Origin: Ideonella sp. WA131b
GTDB taxonomy: Bacteria > Pseudomonadota > Gammaproteobacteria > Burkholderiales > Burkholderiaceae_C
Assembly: GCA_023657425.1 (NCBI GenBank)
Contig: JAGTJW010000002.1
Span: 362,431 to 426,430, forward strand
DNA length: 64,000 nucleotides
Direction: 5' to 3'
Shown here: one piece after another, positions 32,303 through 45,000 of the stretch
Layout: the number at the start of each line of letters is the position of its first letter
How positions within the stretch are numbered: the stretch's first letter is position 1
The notes under the pieces: model-generated
Databases searched by the model: none
Seen by the model: only the letters and a program-made list of their open reading frames with translations
Told to the model about the DNA's origin: nothing
Translations under genes and position numbers: made by a program

Positions 32303-33313
32303 ATGAACATCATCATCCTCGACGACTATCAGGACGCCGTGCGCAAACTGAAGTGTGCGCAGTTGCTGGAGCCGTTCAACGCCAAGGTCCATACCAACAC
32401 CGTCAAGGGCATCGGCCAGCTCAGCGTGCGGCTGCGAGATGCGGACGTTCTGGTCCTGATCCGCGAGCGCACGCATTTCCCGCGCACCCTGCTCGAGAAA
32501 CTGCCCAGGCTGAAGCTGATCGCACAGACCGGCCGCGTCGGCAGCCACATCGACGTCGAAGCTGCCACGAGGCTGGGGATCGCCGTGGCCGAGGGCTCGG
32601 GCTCGCCGGTGGCGCCGGCCGAGCTGACCTGGGCGCTGACCATGGCCGCGACGCGGCGACTTCCGCAGTACGTTGGCAACCTCAAGCACGGCGCCTGGCA
32701 GCAAAGCGGGCTGAAGGCAGCGTCGATGCCGGCCAACTTCGGCATCGGCATGGTGCTCAAGGGCAAGACGCTGGGCGTTTGGGGCTACGGGAGGATCGGC
32801 CGCCTCGTGGCCGGCTACGGACGCGCCTTCGGCATGCAGGTGCTGGTGTGGGGCAGCGAACTTTCGCGCGAGCGCGCGCGCCTCGACGGCCACGAGGCGG
32901 CCGGCACCTGCGAGGCTTTCTTCGAGCAGTGCGACGTGCTCAGCCTGCACCTGCGCCTGTCGGACTCCACACGTGGCATCGTGCGGCTCGACGCCCTGTC
33001 TCGCATGAAGCCCACAGCCCTCTTCGTCAACACCTCGCGTGCCGAACTCGTCGAAGACAACGCACTGGTGGCCGCGCTCAACCGCGGTCGCCCGGGAATG
33101 GCCGCGGTCGACGTGTTCGAGACCGAGCCTATCCTGCAAGGCCACCCGTTGCTGCGCCTGGAGAACGCCGTGTGCACACCGCACATCGGCTACGTGGAGC
33201 AGGACAGCTACGAGCTGTACTTCGGAGCAGCATTCGAGAATGTGGTCAACTTCATCCAAGGCATGCCGACAAACATCGTCAACCCCGAAGCCTTGAAGGT
33301 GCTGCGCGCATGA
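32303..33313 (+). CDS. D-2-hydroxyacid dehydrogenase family protein
   Basis: A 336-residue NAD-dependent dehydrogenase of the SerA/LdhA superfamily. The Rossmann motif is GVWGYGRIGRLVAGYGRAFG; the catalytic triad is Arg in NTSRAELVED, Glu in DVFETEPI and His in TPHIGYVE. It lacks the ACT and intervening domains of phosphoglycerate dehydrogenase, so it is not the serine enzyme; the substrate is unknown. ATG 32303 is used; a TTG two codons earlier is also open. Its stop overlaps the MFS gene start (ATGA), suggesting a shared transcript. Confidence 0.9.
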   Translation: MNIIILDDYQDAVRKLKCAQLLEPFNAKVHTNTVKGIGQLSVRLRDADVLVLIRERTHFPRTLLEKLPRLKLIAQTGRVGSHIDVEAATRLGIAVAEGSGSPVAPAELTWALTMAATRRLPQYVGNLKHGAWQQSGLKAASMPANFGIGMVLKGKTLGVWGYGRIGRLVAGYGRAFGMQVLVWGSELSRERARLDGHEAAGTCEAFFEQCDVLSLHLRLSDSTRGIVRLDALSRMKPTALFVNTSRAELVEDNALVAALNRGRPGMAAVDVFETEPILQGHPLLRLENAVCTPHIGYVEQDSYELYFGAAFENVVNFIQGMPTNIVNPEALKVLRA

Positions 33314-34470
33314 GCCTGGGGCCGGCACGGTGGGCTTTGCTGGCGGGCAATTTCGCCATCGGCTGCGGCGTGATGGTGGTGCCGGGTTCGATGAACAGCC
33401 TCGTGGCCTCGCTCGAGGTCTCGGTGGCGGTGGCCGGGCAGCTCATCACGGCCGGTGCGGTGGCCATGGGTTGCGGCGCACCGTTGCTGGCGCTGCTGCT
33501 GGGCAGCTTGGATCGCCGTGTGCTCCTGACGGGCGCGCTCGCCTGGTATGCCATCGGCCACGTGCTGTGCGCGCTGGTGCCGGGCTATGCCGCGCTGCTG
33601 CCGCTGCGCGCCCTGGCCGTGCTGGCGGCGGCGGTGTTCACGCCGCAGGCCGCAGCCGCCGTCAATGTGATGTCGCCTGCGGCCGAACGCGGCCGCCACA
33701 TGAGCTTCATTTTTCTGGGCTGGAGCCTCTCTTCGGTGCTGGGCATGCCGCTGAGCGCCTGGGTCGGCGAGAGCTTCGGTTGGCGCTGGGCGTTTCTGCT
33801 GGTGGCGCTGCTGGCCGCAATGGCGGCTGTCGCGGTCTGGCGCACGGTGCCCGACGGCGTAAGGCCGCCGCCGATGTCGTTGGGCAGCTGGGGCCGCGTG
33901 CTCCGCAACCCGTGGTTGATGGCGCTGGTGGGCGTCACGGTGCTCAGCAGCGCGGGGCAGTTCACGCTCTTCAGCTACATGGCGCCGTACTTCCGGCGGA
34001 TGCTGGACGCCAGCCCCGAACACATCAGCATGCTCTTCATGTGGTTCGGCTTCTTCGGGCTCGTGGGCAATCTGGTGCTCACACGCTGGATCGACCGCCT
34101 GGGCCCGACGCGCTGCGTCAACCTGGGCCTGATCAGCATGGGACTGGCTTTCCTGGCCTGGCATTGGGTGGGCTCGTTCTGGCTCGCCGCACTGCTCATG
34201 GTGCCCTGGGCCCTGGGCACCTTCTCGACCAACTCGGCGCAGCAGGCCCGGCTGTCGGCAGCGGCGCCTGCGGTGGCCACCGCCCTGCTGGCGCTCAATA
34301 CCTCGGCCATCTACGCAGGGCAAGCGCTGGGGGCAGCCGGCGGTGGTGCGGTGGTCGCTGCGGGCGGCTTTGCGCCATTGGCTGGCTTGGCACTGGCCTG
34401 GGTCTGCGCGGCCCTTCTGGTGAGTGTCTTGCTGGCGTGGCGAGCCCGCACGGGCCGCATGGATGCCTGA
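33310..34470 (+). CDS. MFS transporter
   Basis: A 386-residue carrier with about 12 hydrophobic helices, of the drug:H+ antiporter type of the major facilitator superfamily. The segment PLRALAVLAAAVFTPQAAAAV and GWSLSSVLGMPLSAWVGESFGWRWAF resemble the arabinose/chloramphenicol efflux-like group. The substrate cannot be named. It overlaps the dehydrogenase upstream by four bases and the chromate transporter gene downstream by eight, so four genes read as one unit. Confidence 0.9.
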   Translation: MSLGPARWALLAGNFAIGCGVMVVPGSMNSLVASLEVSVAVAGQLITAGAVAMGCGAPLLALLLGSLDRRVLLTGALAWYAIGHVLCALVPGYAALLPLRALAVLAAAVFTPQAAAAVNVMSPAAERGRHMSFIFLGWSLSSVLGMPLSAWVGESFGWRWAFLLVALLAAMAAVAVWRTVPDGVRPPPMSLGSWGRVLRNPWLMALVGVTVLSSAGQFTLFSYMAPYFRRMLDASPEHISMLFMWFGFFGLVGNLVLTRWIDRLGPTRCVNLGLISMGLAFLAWHWVGSFWLAALLMVPWALGTFSTNSAQQARLSAAAPAVATALLALNTSAIYAGQALGAAGGGAVVAAGGFAPLAGLALAWVCAALLVSVLLAWRARTGRMDA

Positions 34471-35044
34471 GACGCAGGCGGATGCCACGGCAGCTCCGGC
34501 CTCGCCAGCCGCGCTGTTCTTCGCCTTCAACCGGCTGGCGCTCCAGGGGTTTGGGGGAGTGCTGCCGGTGGCGCAGCGCGAGCTCGTGGAGCGGCTGGGC
34601 TGGATGACACGCGAGCAGTTCCTCGAGCTGCTGTCGCTGTCGCAGGTGCTGCCCGGGCCCAACGTCGTCAACCTCGCCCTGATCTACGGCGACCGCTGCT
34701 TCGGCTGGCGCGGGGCGGTGGCCGCCAGCACCGGCATGCTGCTGCTTCCGCTGTTGCTGGTGCTCGCGGCCACGATGGCGGCGCTGCGTTTCGGCGACGT
34801 GCCGGCCATCGGCGGCGCGCTGCGCGGCATGGGTGTGGTGGCCGCCGGCCTGGTGCTGGCCACGGCCATCCGCCTGGCACCTGGGCTGCGGGCCAATCCG
34901 CTGGGGCAAGGCACGGCCATCGCCTTCGTGGCGGCCACGGTGCTGATGATCGCCGTGCTGCGTTGGCCGCTGCCGCTGGTGGTGCTGGCTCTGGGCGGAC
35001 CGGGCGTCGCGCTGGCCGCCTGGCGACTGGTGGGTGCGCGGTGA
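34463..35044 (+). CDS. Chromate transporter, N-terminal-type half
   Basis: A 193-residue single-domain member of the CHR family. The conserved stretch QGFGGVLPVAQRELVE, the phrase LSLSQVLPGPNVVNLALIYG and about six hydrophobic helices identify it. Short CHR proteins occur as tandem pairs with opposite membrane orientation that act together in chromate (or sulfate-like anion) export. ATG 34463 overlaps the MFS gene; its stop overlaps the second half gene. Confidence 0.9.
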   Translation: MPETQADATAAPASPAALFFAFNRLALQGFGGVLPVAQRELVERLGWMTREQFLELLSLSQVLPGPNVVNLALIYGDRCFGWRGAVAASTGMLLLPLLLVLAATMAALRFGDVPAIGGALRGMGVVAAGLVLATAIRLAPGLRANPLGQGTAIAFVAATVLMIAVLRWPLPLVVLALGGPGVALAAWRLVGAR

Positions 35045-35610
35045 GCGAGGCCTGGCAGACGCTGTGGTGGGGCCCGGTGGGCATCGGGCCGGCGCAGTGG
35101 TGGCACCTGTTCCTGCACTTCACGGCCCTGTCGCTGGTGGCCATCGGTGGCGCCATCACCACGGTCAGCGAAATGCAGCGCCTGGTGGTGGCGCAGCAGG
35201 CCTGGCTCACGCCCGTGCAGTTCAACGACTGCATCGCGATCGGGCAGGCCATGCCAGGGCCCAACGTGCTGTTCGTGGCCGCCATCGGCTACAGCGTCGG
35301 TGGTCTGGCGGGCGTGGCGGCCACGATGGCGGGCTCGCTGCTGCCTTCGGCCGCACTGGCGGTGGGTGCCGGGCGCTTCGGCGAGCGCTACCGGCAGTCG
35401 CGTGGCGTGCGCGCCTTCACCGCGGGCCTGGCGCCGCTGACCATCGGTCTTCTGCTGGCCACCGGCGCGGTGCTGCTGCAGCCCAACGCGCGCGCGCCGG
35501 TGGCCTGGCTGCTGGTAGCCGGCACGCTTTGGCTGATGCTGCGAACGAACCGCAACCCGATGTGGGCTCTGGGCGCCGGGGCACTGGCCGGCGCACTGGG
35601 GTGGGTGTGA
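35041..35610 (+). CDS. Chromate transporter, C-terminal-type half
   Basis: Second CHR domain protein, 189 residues, paired with the preceding gene. It has AIGGAITTVSEMQRLVV, CIAIGQAMPGPNVLFVAAIGY and hydrophobic helices. The start is GTG overlapping the stop of the first half (GTGA); the frame is open further upstream but that part is antisense-like noise. The arrangement of two coupled half genes is the usual short-chain ChrA form. Confidence 0.9.
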   Translation: MSEAWQTLWWGPVGIGPAQWWHLFLHFTALSLVAIGGAITTVSEMQRLVVAQQAWLTPVQFNDCIAIGQAMPGPNVLFVAAIGYSVGGLAGVAATMAGSLLPSAALAVGAGRFGERYRQSRGVRAFTAGLAPLTIGLLLATGAVLLQPNARAPVAWLLVAGTLWLMLRTNRNPMWALGAGALAGALGWV

Positions 35611-36324
35611 AGCCGGCCTGGCTGCGCCGGCTGGCCGGCTGGCCGCGGACGTCCACGAGCGCTGGACCGAGGTGCCCGCCGGCCGCCTGAACGCCCTTCA
35701 CCTCAAGCTGCCCGCGCCGGACGGGGTGGTGTTCTTCCTGCACGGCAACGGCGGCAGCCTGGAGGGCGGGCTCGTCAAGCTCGAGGCCAACCGCCGCGCC
35801 AACCTCGACCTCTTCATGATCGACTACCGCCACGGAGCGTGGGCGGCCCGTGCTGCATCGCCAGCGAGGCCCAGCTGCACGCCGACGTGCGCGCCGCCTG
35901 GCGGGCCATCGCGCCTGCCTACCCTGGCAGGGCGCGCGTGTTCTACGGCCGCTCGCTCGGCAGCGGGCTCGCGGCAGAGCTCGCGGCCGAGGTGCAGCCC
36001 GAACTCACGCTCCTGGCCTCACCCTGTTTCAGCATGGAAGCGCTGGCCGACGAGCACTATCCCTGGGTGCCACGCGCCCTGCTGCGCGATCCACTGCGCA
36101 CCGCCGAGGCACTGGCGCGCGTGAACACGCGCGTTCTGATGCTGCACGGCAGCGAGGACCGGCTGATCGAGGTCTCGCACGCGCGGCGGCTGAAGACACG
36201 GCGGCCGCAGACGAAGTTGGTGGAAGTTGCCGACGCGGCGCACAAGAACCTGTCGCGCTTCGACACCTACCGCGAGACGGTGGCCGCGGCGCTGGAGCAG
36301 GCGAAGGCGGCCTCAGCGCGCTGA
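35607..36324 (+). pseudogene. Alpha/beta hydrolase, broken by two frame changes
   Basis: Pieces of one alpha/beta hydrolase lie in successive frames. A GTG at 35607 (overlapping the preceding stop) opens VKPAWLRRLAGW, a plausible native start, but this frame ends within about 28 codons. The next frame carries ERWTEVPAGRLNALHLKL, the oxyanion motif FFLHGNGGS and NLDLFMIDYR up to ~35830. The third (35839 onward) carries ASEAQLHADVRAAW, the nucleophile elbow VFYGRSLGSG, HGSEDRLIEV and the catalytic His in DAAHKNLSRF. About 40 residues of N-terminal sequence and the G-x-G-x-S-G stretch after DYR are missing or garbled. It is either a decayed gene or two indel errors. Confidence 0.8.
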
Positions 36325-36368
36325 GTCGCGGGACGGCAGCTGGCGGCGGCCTCAGCGCGCTGAGTCGC
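36306..36368. repeat. 24-base direct repeat with a 14-base palindrome, at converging gene ends
   Basis: The same 24 bases occur at 36306-36329 and 36345-36368, 39 bases apart start to start. Each copy holds the perfect palindrome CTCAGCGCGCTGAG. The first copy supplies the hydrolase stop (Ser-Ala-Arg-stop) and the second, read on the other strand, supplies the rlmB stop (again Ser-Ala-Arg-stop). A short tandem duplication is the simplest explanation. No T-run follows either palindrome. Confidence 0.85.
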
Positions 36369-37110
36369 CGCGGCGCTGGCGTGCGGCCTCGTACAGGCAC
36401 ACGCCGGCAGCGACGCTGACGTTGAGGCTTTCCACCGCTCCGGCCATCGGGATGCGCACCAGCACATCGCAGGTCTTGCGCGTGAGCTGCCGCAGCCCCG
36501 CGCCCTCGGCACCCAGCACCAGAGCCACGGGGCCTGTGAGGTCGATGTCGTAGAGCGTGGCCTCGGCGTCGTCGCTGGTGCCGATGACGCGGATGTCGCG
36601 CTCCTTCAGCTCGCCCAGCGTGCGCGCGAGGTTGGTCACCATCAAGTAGGGCACGGTCTCGGCGGCACCGCTGGCCACCTTGGCCACGGTGGCGTTCAGG
36701 CCGACAGCGTGGTCCTTGGGCGCGACCACGGCGTGCGCACCGGCACCATCGGCCACGCGCAAGCAGGCGCCGAGGTTGTGCGGGTCGGTCACGCCGTCGA
36801 GCACGAGCACGAGGGCGGGGCGCTGGGCCTGGTCCAGCACGTCGTCGAGCGCGTGCTTCGGCGCCAGCGCCGTGCAGCGCGCCGCCACGCCCTGGTGGCG
36901 CGGGTTGCCCGCGAGCTGGCCCAGGCGCGTGGCGTCGCTGTCGATCACGCGCACACCGGCCAGGGCGGCACGCTCGCGGAACTGACGCATGCGGGCGTCT
37001 CGCCGCGTCGCGTCGACATGCACCTCCTCCACCGAGTCGGGCGCCGTCTTCAGGCGCACGGTGACGGCGTGGAAGCCGAAGAGGACGTGTCGGGTGACGG
37101 GCTTGTTCAT
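36352..37110 (-). CDS. rlmB: 23S rRNA (guanosine-2'-O)-methyltransferase RlmB
   Basis: A SPOUT-class enzyme that methylates G2251 of 23S rRNA. The 252-residue protein starts [13 protein letters not shown], with an N-terminal substrate-binding domain, then the knotted catalytic domain: [34 protein letters not shown] and the closing [25 protein letters not shown] 37110 gives [12 protein letters not shown]. Its last residues come from a duplicated palindrome. No rnr gene is adjacent in the window. Confidence 0.95.
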   Translation of the reverse strand: MNKPVTRHVLFGFHAVTVRLKTAPDSVEEVHVDATRRDARMRQFRERAALAGVRVIDSDATRLGQLAGNPRHQGVAARCTALAPKHALDDVLDQAQRPALVLVLDGVTDPHNLGACLRVADGAGAHAVVAPKDHAVGLNATVAKVASGAAETVPYLMVTNLARTLGELKERDIRVIGTSDDAEATLYDIDLTGPVALVLGAEGAGLRQLTRKTCDVLVRIPMAGAVESLNVSVAAGVCLYEAARQRRGDSAR

Positions 37111-37132
37111 CGGGCCGATTTCACCACCGCCC

Positions 37133-37864
37133 TCACCACCACCCAATGGCGCGGCCGGCCAGGATGCCGCCGATGAACACCGGCTGGTGCAGCATGTAGA
37201 AGCTCAGGCTCCAGCGCCCCAGCACCGCCATCGGCTGCAACGGCGCCGCCAGCGGCCCGGTGAGCCAGCCGCGCCGCTGCGCCAGCAGCCACTGCCCGGC
37301 GGCCACGCCCCACAGCATCACGCCCAGCCAGGGCAGCACGGGCACGAAGTCTTCCGTCACCGGCTTCCGGGTGATGAGCCCGATCCAGGCCAGCGGCTTG
37401 ATGTTGAAGGCTTCAACCTGCACGACCCAGGGCAGCCCCAGCGCCAGCACGCCCAGCGGCCACAGCCACGCGTGCAGCGGCGCCGCCAGCCGCGCCACGA
37501 TCAGCATCACGGCGATGCCGTGCAGCACGCCGAAGAAGATGAAGCTGCCGGGGAACATCAGGCTCGAGCCGACGCTCACCAGCAGCGCGCAGCCGGCCAC
37601 CTGCACCCAGCGGCGCCAGAAGCGCGCCCAGCTCTGCCCCTGGGCCTGCGCCACCGCCACGCCCAGGCCCGCGCAGAACAGGAACAGGCTCACGATCACC
37701 GACCGCTGCGAGACCCAGAGCGGGTCGTGGTGGAAGCTGTGGCGGGGCTGGAGGTAGCCGTAGTGGTTGAGATCGAACAGGAAGTGGAACACCGCCATCC
37801 ACACGATGGCGACGGCGCGCATGGCATCCAGGCGATGGAAGCGGTCGGGGGTCGGTGTCGTCAT
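37133..37864 (-). CDS. Membrane acyltransferase-like protein (DUF1624, HGSNAT-type)
   Basis: A 243-residue integral membrane protein with about seven hydrophobic helices. The opening [29 protein letters not shown] has the Asp-x-x-Arg and conserved His of the heparan-alpha-glucosaminide acetyltransferase catalytic domain family; [12 protein letters not shown] and [13 protein letters not shown] are further matches (quoted in parts of the helices). The function in bacteria is unproven, probably transfer of an acyl group across the membrane to a cell-surface sugar. ATG 37864 overlaps the RES fusion gene by four bases. Confidence 0.87.
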   Translation of the reverse strand: MTTPTPDRFHRLDAMRAVAIVWMAVFHFLFDLNHYGYLQPRHSFHHDPLWVSQRSVIVSLFLFCAGLGVAVAQAQGQSWARFWRRWVQVAGCALLVSVGSSLMFPGSFIFFGVLHGIAVMLIVARLAAPLHAWLWPLGVLALGLPWVVQVEAFNIKPLAWIGLITRKPVTEDFVPVLPWLGVMLWGVAAGQWLLAQRRGWLTGPLAAPLQPMAVLGRWSLSFYMLHQPVFIGGILAGRAIGWW

Positions 37865-38577
37865 GCGGTCTTCTCGTTGACGTCGGTGAAGCGTACGCCG
37901 TCCCAGGCGTACAGCAGCACAGCGGCGTGCACGCAACGGCTGGCGCGGCGCGGCGTGAACAGGCCCGCGCACTGGCCGCGCGGCTGGCGCACGCTGGGGT
38001 AGACCACGCCCTCGGGGCCAGCGGCGTGCAGCGGCGCGCCGAGCGCCCGCGAGGCGCTGTCGTCCTCGCGATCGATCGCCGCGGCGGGCACTGAGCCGGG
38101 CGGACGCAGGTCCTGCAGCTTCGCGTCGAGCGCCACCGTCAGCAGCCGCATCGGCAGGTGCAGCGGCCGCTGCCGCGTGGCGGCCAGGAAGCGGGCGTGG
38201 TGTAGGCGCGTCTCGGCCACGGCCGTCTCGCGCTCCTTCGCAGCGCAGAACACGCCCCACTCGCCGGCCGAGAATCGGCTGCCCTCGGTGTTGGCCTGCG
38301 TGCACGCGGCCATGCTGGGGCCACTGCCGGGGCCAAAGCGGCGCTGCGCGCGGGGCACCCGCTGGATCTCGCCGAGCTCGTCGCGCGCACGCTCCGGCGC
38401 CTTGCGCCGGGCAAAGCAGGTGGAACGCGGCGGCCGACCCAGGAGCGCCAGCTGCTCGTCGACCGTCAGGCCCCAGGCTTCGGCCATGCGGGCGTCGGCG
38501 CGCAGGCCGGCCGCGGCCACTTGCTCAGGCACGACTGGCGTCGGCAGATCATGCAGGACAGCGCTCAGGCGGATCAT
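37861..38577 (-). CDS. RES-domain toxin fused to the N-terminal remnant of its Xre/ParS antitoxin
   Basis: A 238-residue protein. Residues ~72-238 match the RES toxin family (NAD+ phosphorylases that deplete NAD): VPRAQRRFGPGSGPSMAA, SRFSAGEWGVFCAAKERETA, AETRLHHARFL, GVVYPSVRQPRGQCAGLF and YAWDGVRFTDV, with the Arg, Glu and Ser of the family name present. Residues ~20-60 (ARMAEAWGLTVDEQLALLG, PPRSTCFARRK) instead match the start of the antitoxin normally encoded just upstream. The antitoxin's DNA-binding and toxin-blocking remainder and the RES N-terminus are absent, so an in-frame deletion has joined the genes near residues 60-65. Activity is doubtful; no separate antitoxin is seen. Confidence 0.78.
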   Translation of the reverse strand: MIRLSAVLHDLPTPVVPEQVAAAGLRADARMAEAWGLTVDEQLALLGRPPRSTCFARRKAPERARDELGEIQRVPRAQRRFGPGSGPSMAACTQANTEGSRFSAGEWGVFCAAKERETAVAETRLHHARFLAATRQRPLHLPMRLLTVALDAKLQDLRPPGSVPAAAIDREDDSASRALGAPLHAAGPEGVVYPSVRQPRGQCAGLFTPRRASRCVHAAVLLYAWDGVRFTDVNEKTA

Positions 38578-38644
38578 CCAAGTCGGGACGATCTGCCGAG
38601 CTTAGTCCAAAACTGCACCGCAGGCCACGGCGGGCCGCCGAGCG

Positions 38645-40096
<1,452 letters not shown>

Positions 40097-40320
40097 GGGA
40101 TGGGGCCCGCGGTGGAGCCGGTGACGCAGCCTGCTGTCACCCGTTGCGGATGCACCAGTCGGGTAGGCGCGAGGGTCTGGAGGTTCGTCGGGAATCGACG
40201 CCGTCGCTGGTGACTGGATGCCGCGACGATGATTTCATTGTAAGTTGCCCGCAGACATGCGGATCACGGCCCTGCGCAGATAATCCGACACTTTCCTCCG
40301 GCTTCTTCAGAGACCCACCG

Positions 40321-41985
<1,665 letters not shown>

Positions 41986-42053
41986 TCGATGCGGGGCGCG
42001 GGCGTAGGATGGGCCGGTTGCCATCTTGGCAGTCTGCCCTGCTCCTCCACACC

Positions 42054-45000
42054 ATGCGCCTGCCTGCTCTGCCCCAACCCGTCGCGACAGCCCTGCATGC
42101 GCGCCGCCCGCGGGCCTTGGCGCTGGCGCTGACAGCCAGCTTCGGGCTGCTGCAAGGTTGCGTCCACCTGGCCGGCGACGGCACGCCTGCTCCCCCTGAC
42201 AAACCAGGGCAGAAGACGGTGCCCGAACCACCGTCGCGCGCCACCAGTGCGTCGGCGGTGCCGGGGCCGGCTGCGCCTGCCTCGGCTCCGGCCAGTGCCC
42301 AGCCTGCCGCCACGGCGCAGGTCCCGGCCAGCGCCCAGCCGCCGGCTGGGGGGGCATCCGCGCCGGGCGCACAAGCCGCCGCCCGCCCGGGCCAGCCGCC
42401 GACCCCACCCGCCGCACCGCCGGCGGCACCGGCGGCGGCGCCGGGTGGCCCGCCGCCCTTTGCCACCGTGGTGCGCGACGCGCGCCGCATCGACGGCCCG
42501 CTGACGCTGTGGCAGAAGGAGGACAAGGTATGGATCGAACTGCGTCCGTCGCAGCTCGGCGCGCCCTTCCTGCTGAGCCCCAAGATCAAGAGCGGCATCG
42601 GCGAGGCGCTGGTGCTCGGTGGCCTGATGGCCTACCCGGTCAACGGGGCTGGCGGCCCGCAGTTGGTGGAGTTCGTGCGCGTGCACAACCAGGTGCGGCT
42701 GCAGGCCCGCAACACCGAGGTCAGCGCGCGCCCCGGCACCCCCGAGGCGCGGGCCGTGGAGGCCAGTTACTCGCACAGCCTGCTCGGCGCCGTGCCCGTG
42801 GCCAGCCAGCCTCACCCGGAGCGCAAGAGCATTCTCATCGAGGCCAACGGGCTGTTCCTCTCCGATGTGCTGGGCGTCGGAATGATGCTGCAGCGCGGGC
42901 TGCGCCAGGGTTACGGCCTGGACCGCGCCAACTCCCTGATCACCTCGGTGCGCGGCAACGACCAGGCTGTCACGCTCGAAACCCAGGCCCACTTCTACAC
43001 CCCCGGCATCGCGATGCCGGGGCTCAACACGCCGCCGGGCATCGCCGCACCGCTGCTGCCGCACTTGCTTCCTGATTCGCGGAGCATGCTCATCGGCCTG
43101 AGCTACTCCCTCGCGCCCCTGCCTGACCAACCGATGACGCCGCGGCCGGCCGACCCCCGCGTGGGCCTGTTCACCAGCACCGTGCTCGACTTCTCCGACG
43201 ACCTGCAGATGTCCCCGCGCCAACGCTATGTGAACCGCTGGCGTCTGGAGAAGAAGGACCCGGCGGCCGACAAGAGCGAGCCGGTCAAGCCGATCACGTT
43301 CTGGATCGACCGCAACGTGCCGCTGGTCTATCGCGAGACGGTGCGTGCCGCGATCCTCGAGTGGAACCGGGCCTTCGAGCGCATCGGCTTCGTCAATGCC
43401 CTCCGTGTCGAGCAGCAGCCCGACGACGCCGCTTGGGACACGCTGGACTTCGGCTACGCCTCGGTGCGTTGGATGATGAACGCCGAGCCGCTGTTCGGCG
43501 CCATCGGCCCGAGCCATGTCGACCCGCGCAGTGGCGAGATCCTCGACGCCGACATCGCCTTCGAGGGCCTGTCGGCGCGCGGCGCTCGCACGCTTCGCGC
43601 CCAGGTGCTGGGCGGTTCTCCACGCACGGCGGCGCCGGCCGGCGCGTTTGCCCTACCCTTCGTGCTGCCCCCGGCGCTGTCACCCGCCCTGCCCGGCACG
43701 GTGGACAGCGCAACCACGATGCTGCACGCCGACGGCAGCCCTCATGACTCGCGCTACTGCCTGCACGGCAGGCTCGCATCCGAGCAACTGGTGTATGCGC
43801 TCGATGTGCTCGAAGCCCGCGGTGAAGTCGATCCGGATGGTCCCGTGGCGCGCCAGTTCGTGCTCGACTACGTCAAGGAGGCCATCATGCACGAGGTGGG
43901 GCACACGCTCGGGCTGCGCCACAACTTCCGCGGCAGCCGCGCCTACACCGAGGCACAGCTGGCCGACCCCGAGTTCACGCGCGCCCACGGCATCTCGGGC
44001 TCGGTGATGGAGTACAACGCCATCAACCTGCCCATGCCGGGCAAGTCCACCGGCATGCCTTTCCAGACCACGCTGGGACCTTACGACTACTGGGCGGTGG
44101 AATACGCCTACCAGCCGCTGCCACCGGGCACCCTGCCGGCGGCCGAACGCGCCGAACTGCAGCGCATCGCCGCCCGCAGCAGCGAGCGCGGGCTGGGCTT
44201 CGGCAGCGACGAAGACAACGCCGTCGCGCTCGACCCCGAGACGATCCAGCTCGACCTTGGCGCCGATCCGATCGCCTTCGCCAAGGGCCGCATCGCCATT
44301 GCCCGCGACCTGTTCAAGCGCCAGGAGACCCGCTCGCTGCCTGCCGACCGGGACTACGCCGTCCTGCGGCGCTCGATCAACTTCGCGATCGCCGACACCA
44401 CACGCGCCATGGGCGTGCTGGCAAGGCAGATCGGCGCGCTGCGCACACTGCGCGACTTTCCGGGCAGCGGCCGCGACCCGCTGACCCCGGTGCCCGCCGC
44501 CGAGCAGCGCGAGGCGCTGAACCTGATGCTGCAGACGGTGCTCGGTGCCGACGGCCTGACGCTGAGCCCCGCGCTGCAGCGGCGATTGGCACCGGACTTC
44601 CTGGACCGTGCCGAGATCGGCGTGCCCACCGACTACTCGGTGCAGCAGCGTCTGCTCGACCTGCAGCGCGCGGTGCTGAACTTCCTGATGTCCGACGTGA
44701 TCGCCACGCGCATCCTCGACAGCGTTCCCAAGTTCGACGACCCGCGGCAGGCCTTCTCGCTGGGCGAGATGCACAGCCGGCTGAACGCCGAGGTGTGGCG
44801 CGAGCTGGACCGCCGGGCACCAATCCCTTCGGCTCGGCGCGACCTGCAGCGCGACCACGTCAACCGCCTGTCGCTGGCCGTGGTCCGACCCACCGGCACG
44901 GGGCGCGCGGACGTGCGTGGACACCTGCGCGAGCAGGCCCGCGCGCTCCTGGCGCGGCTCGAAGCGGCCTCTCGGGCGCGCGGGTTCGACACCGAGACGC

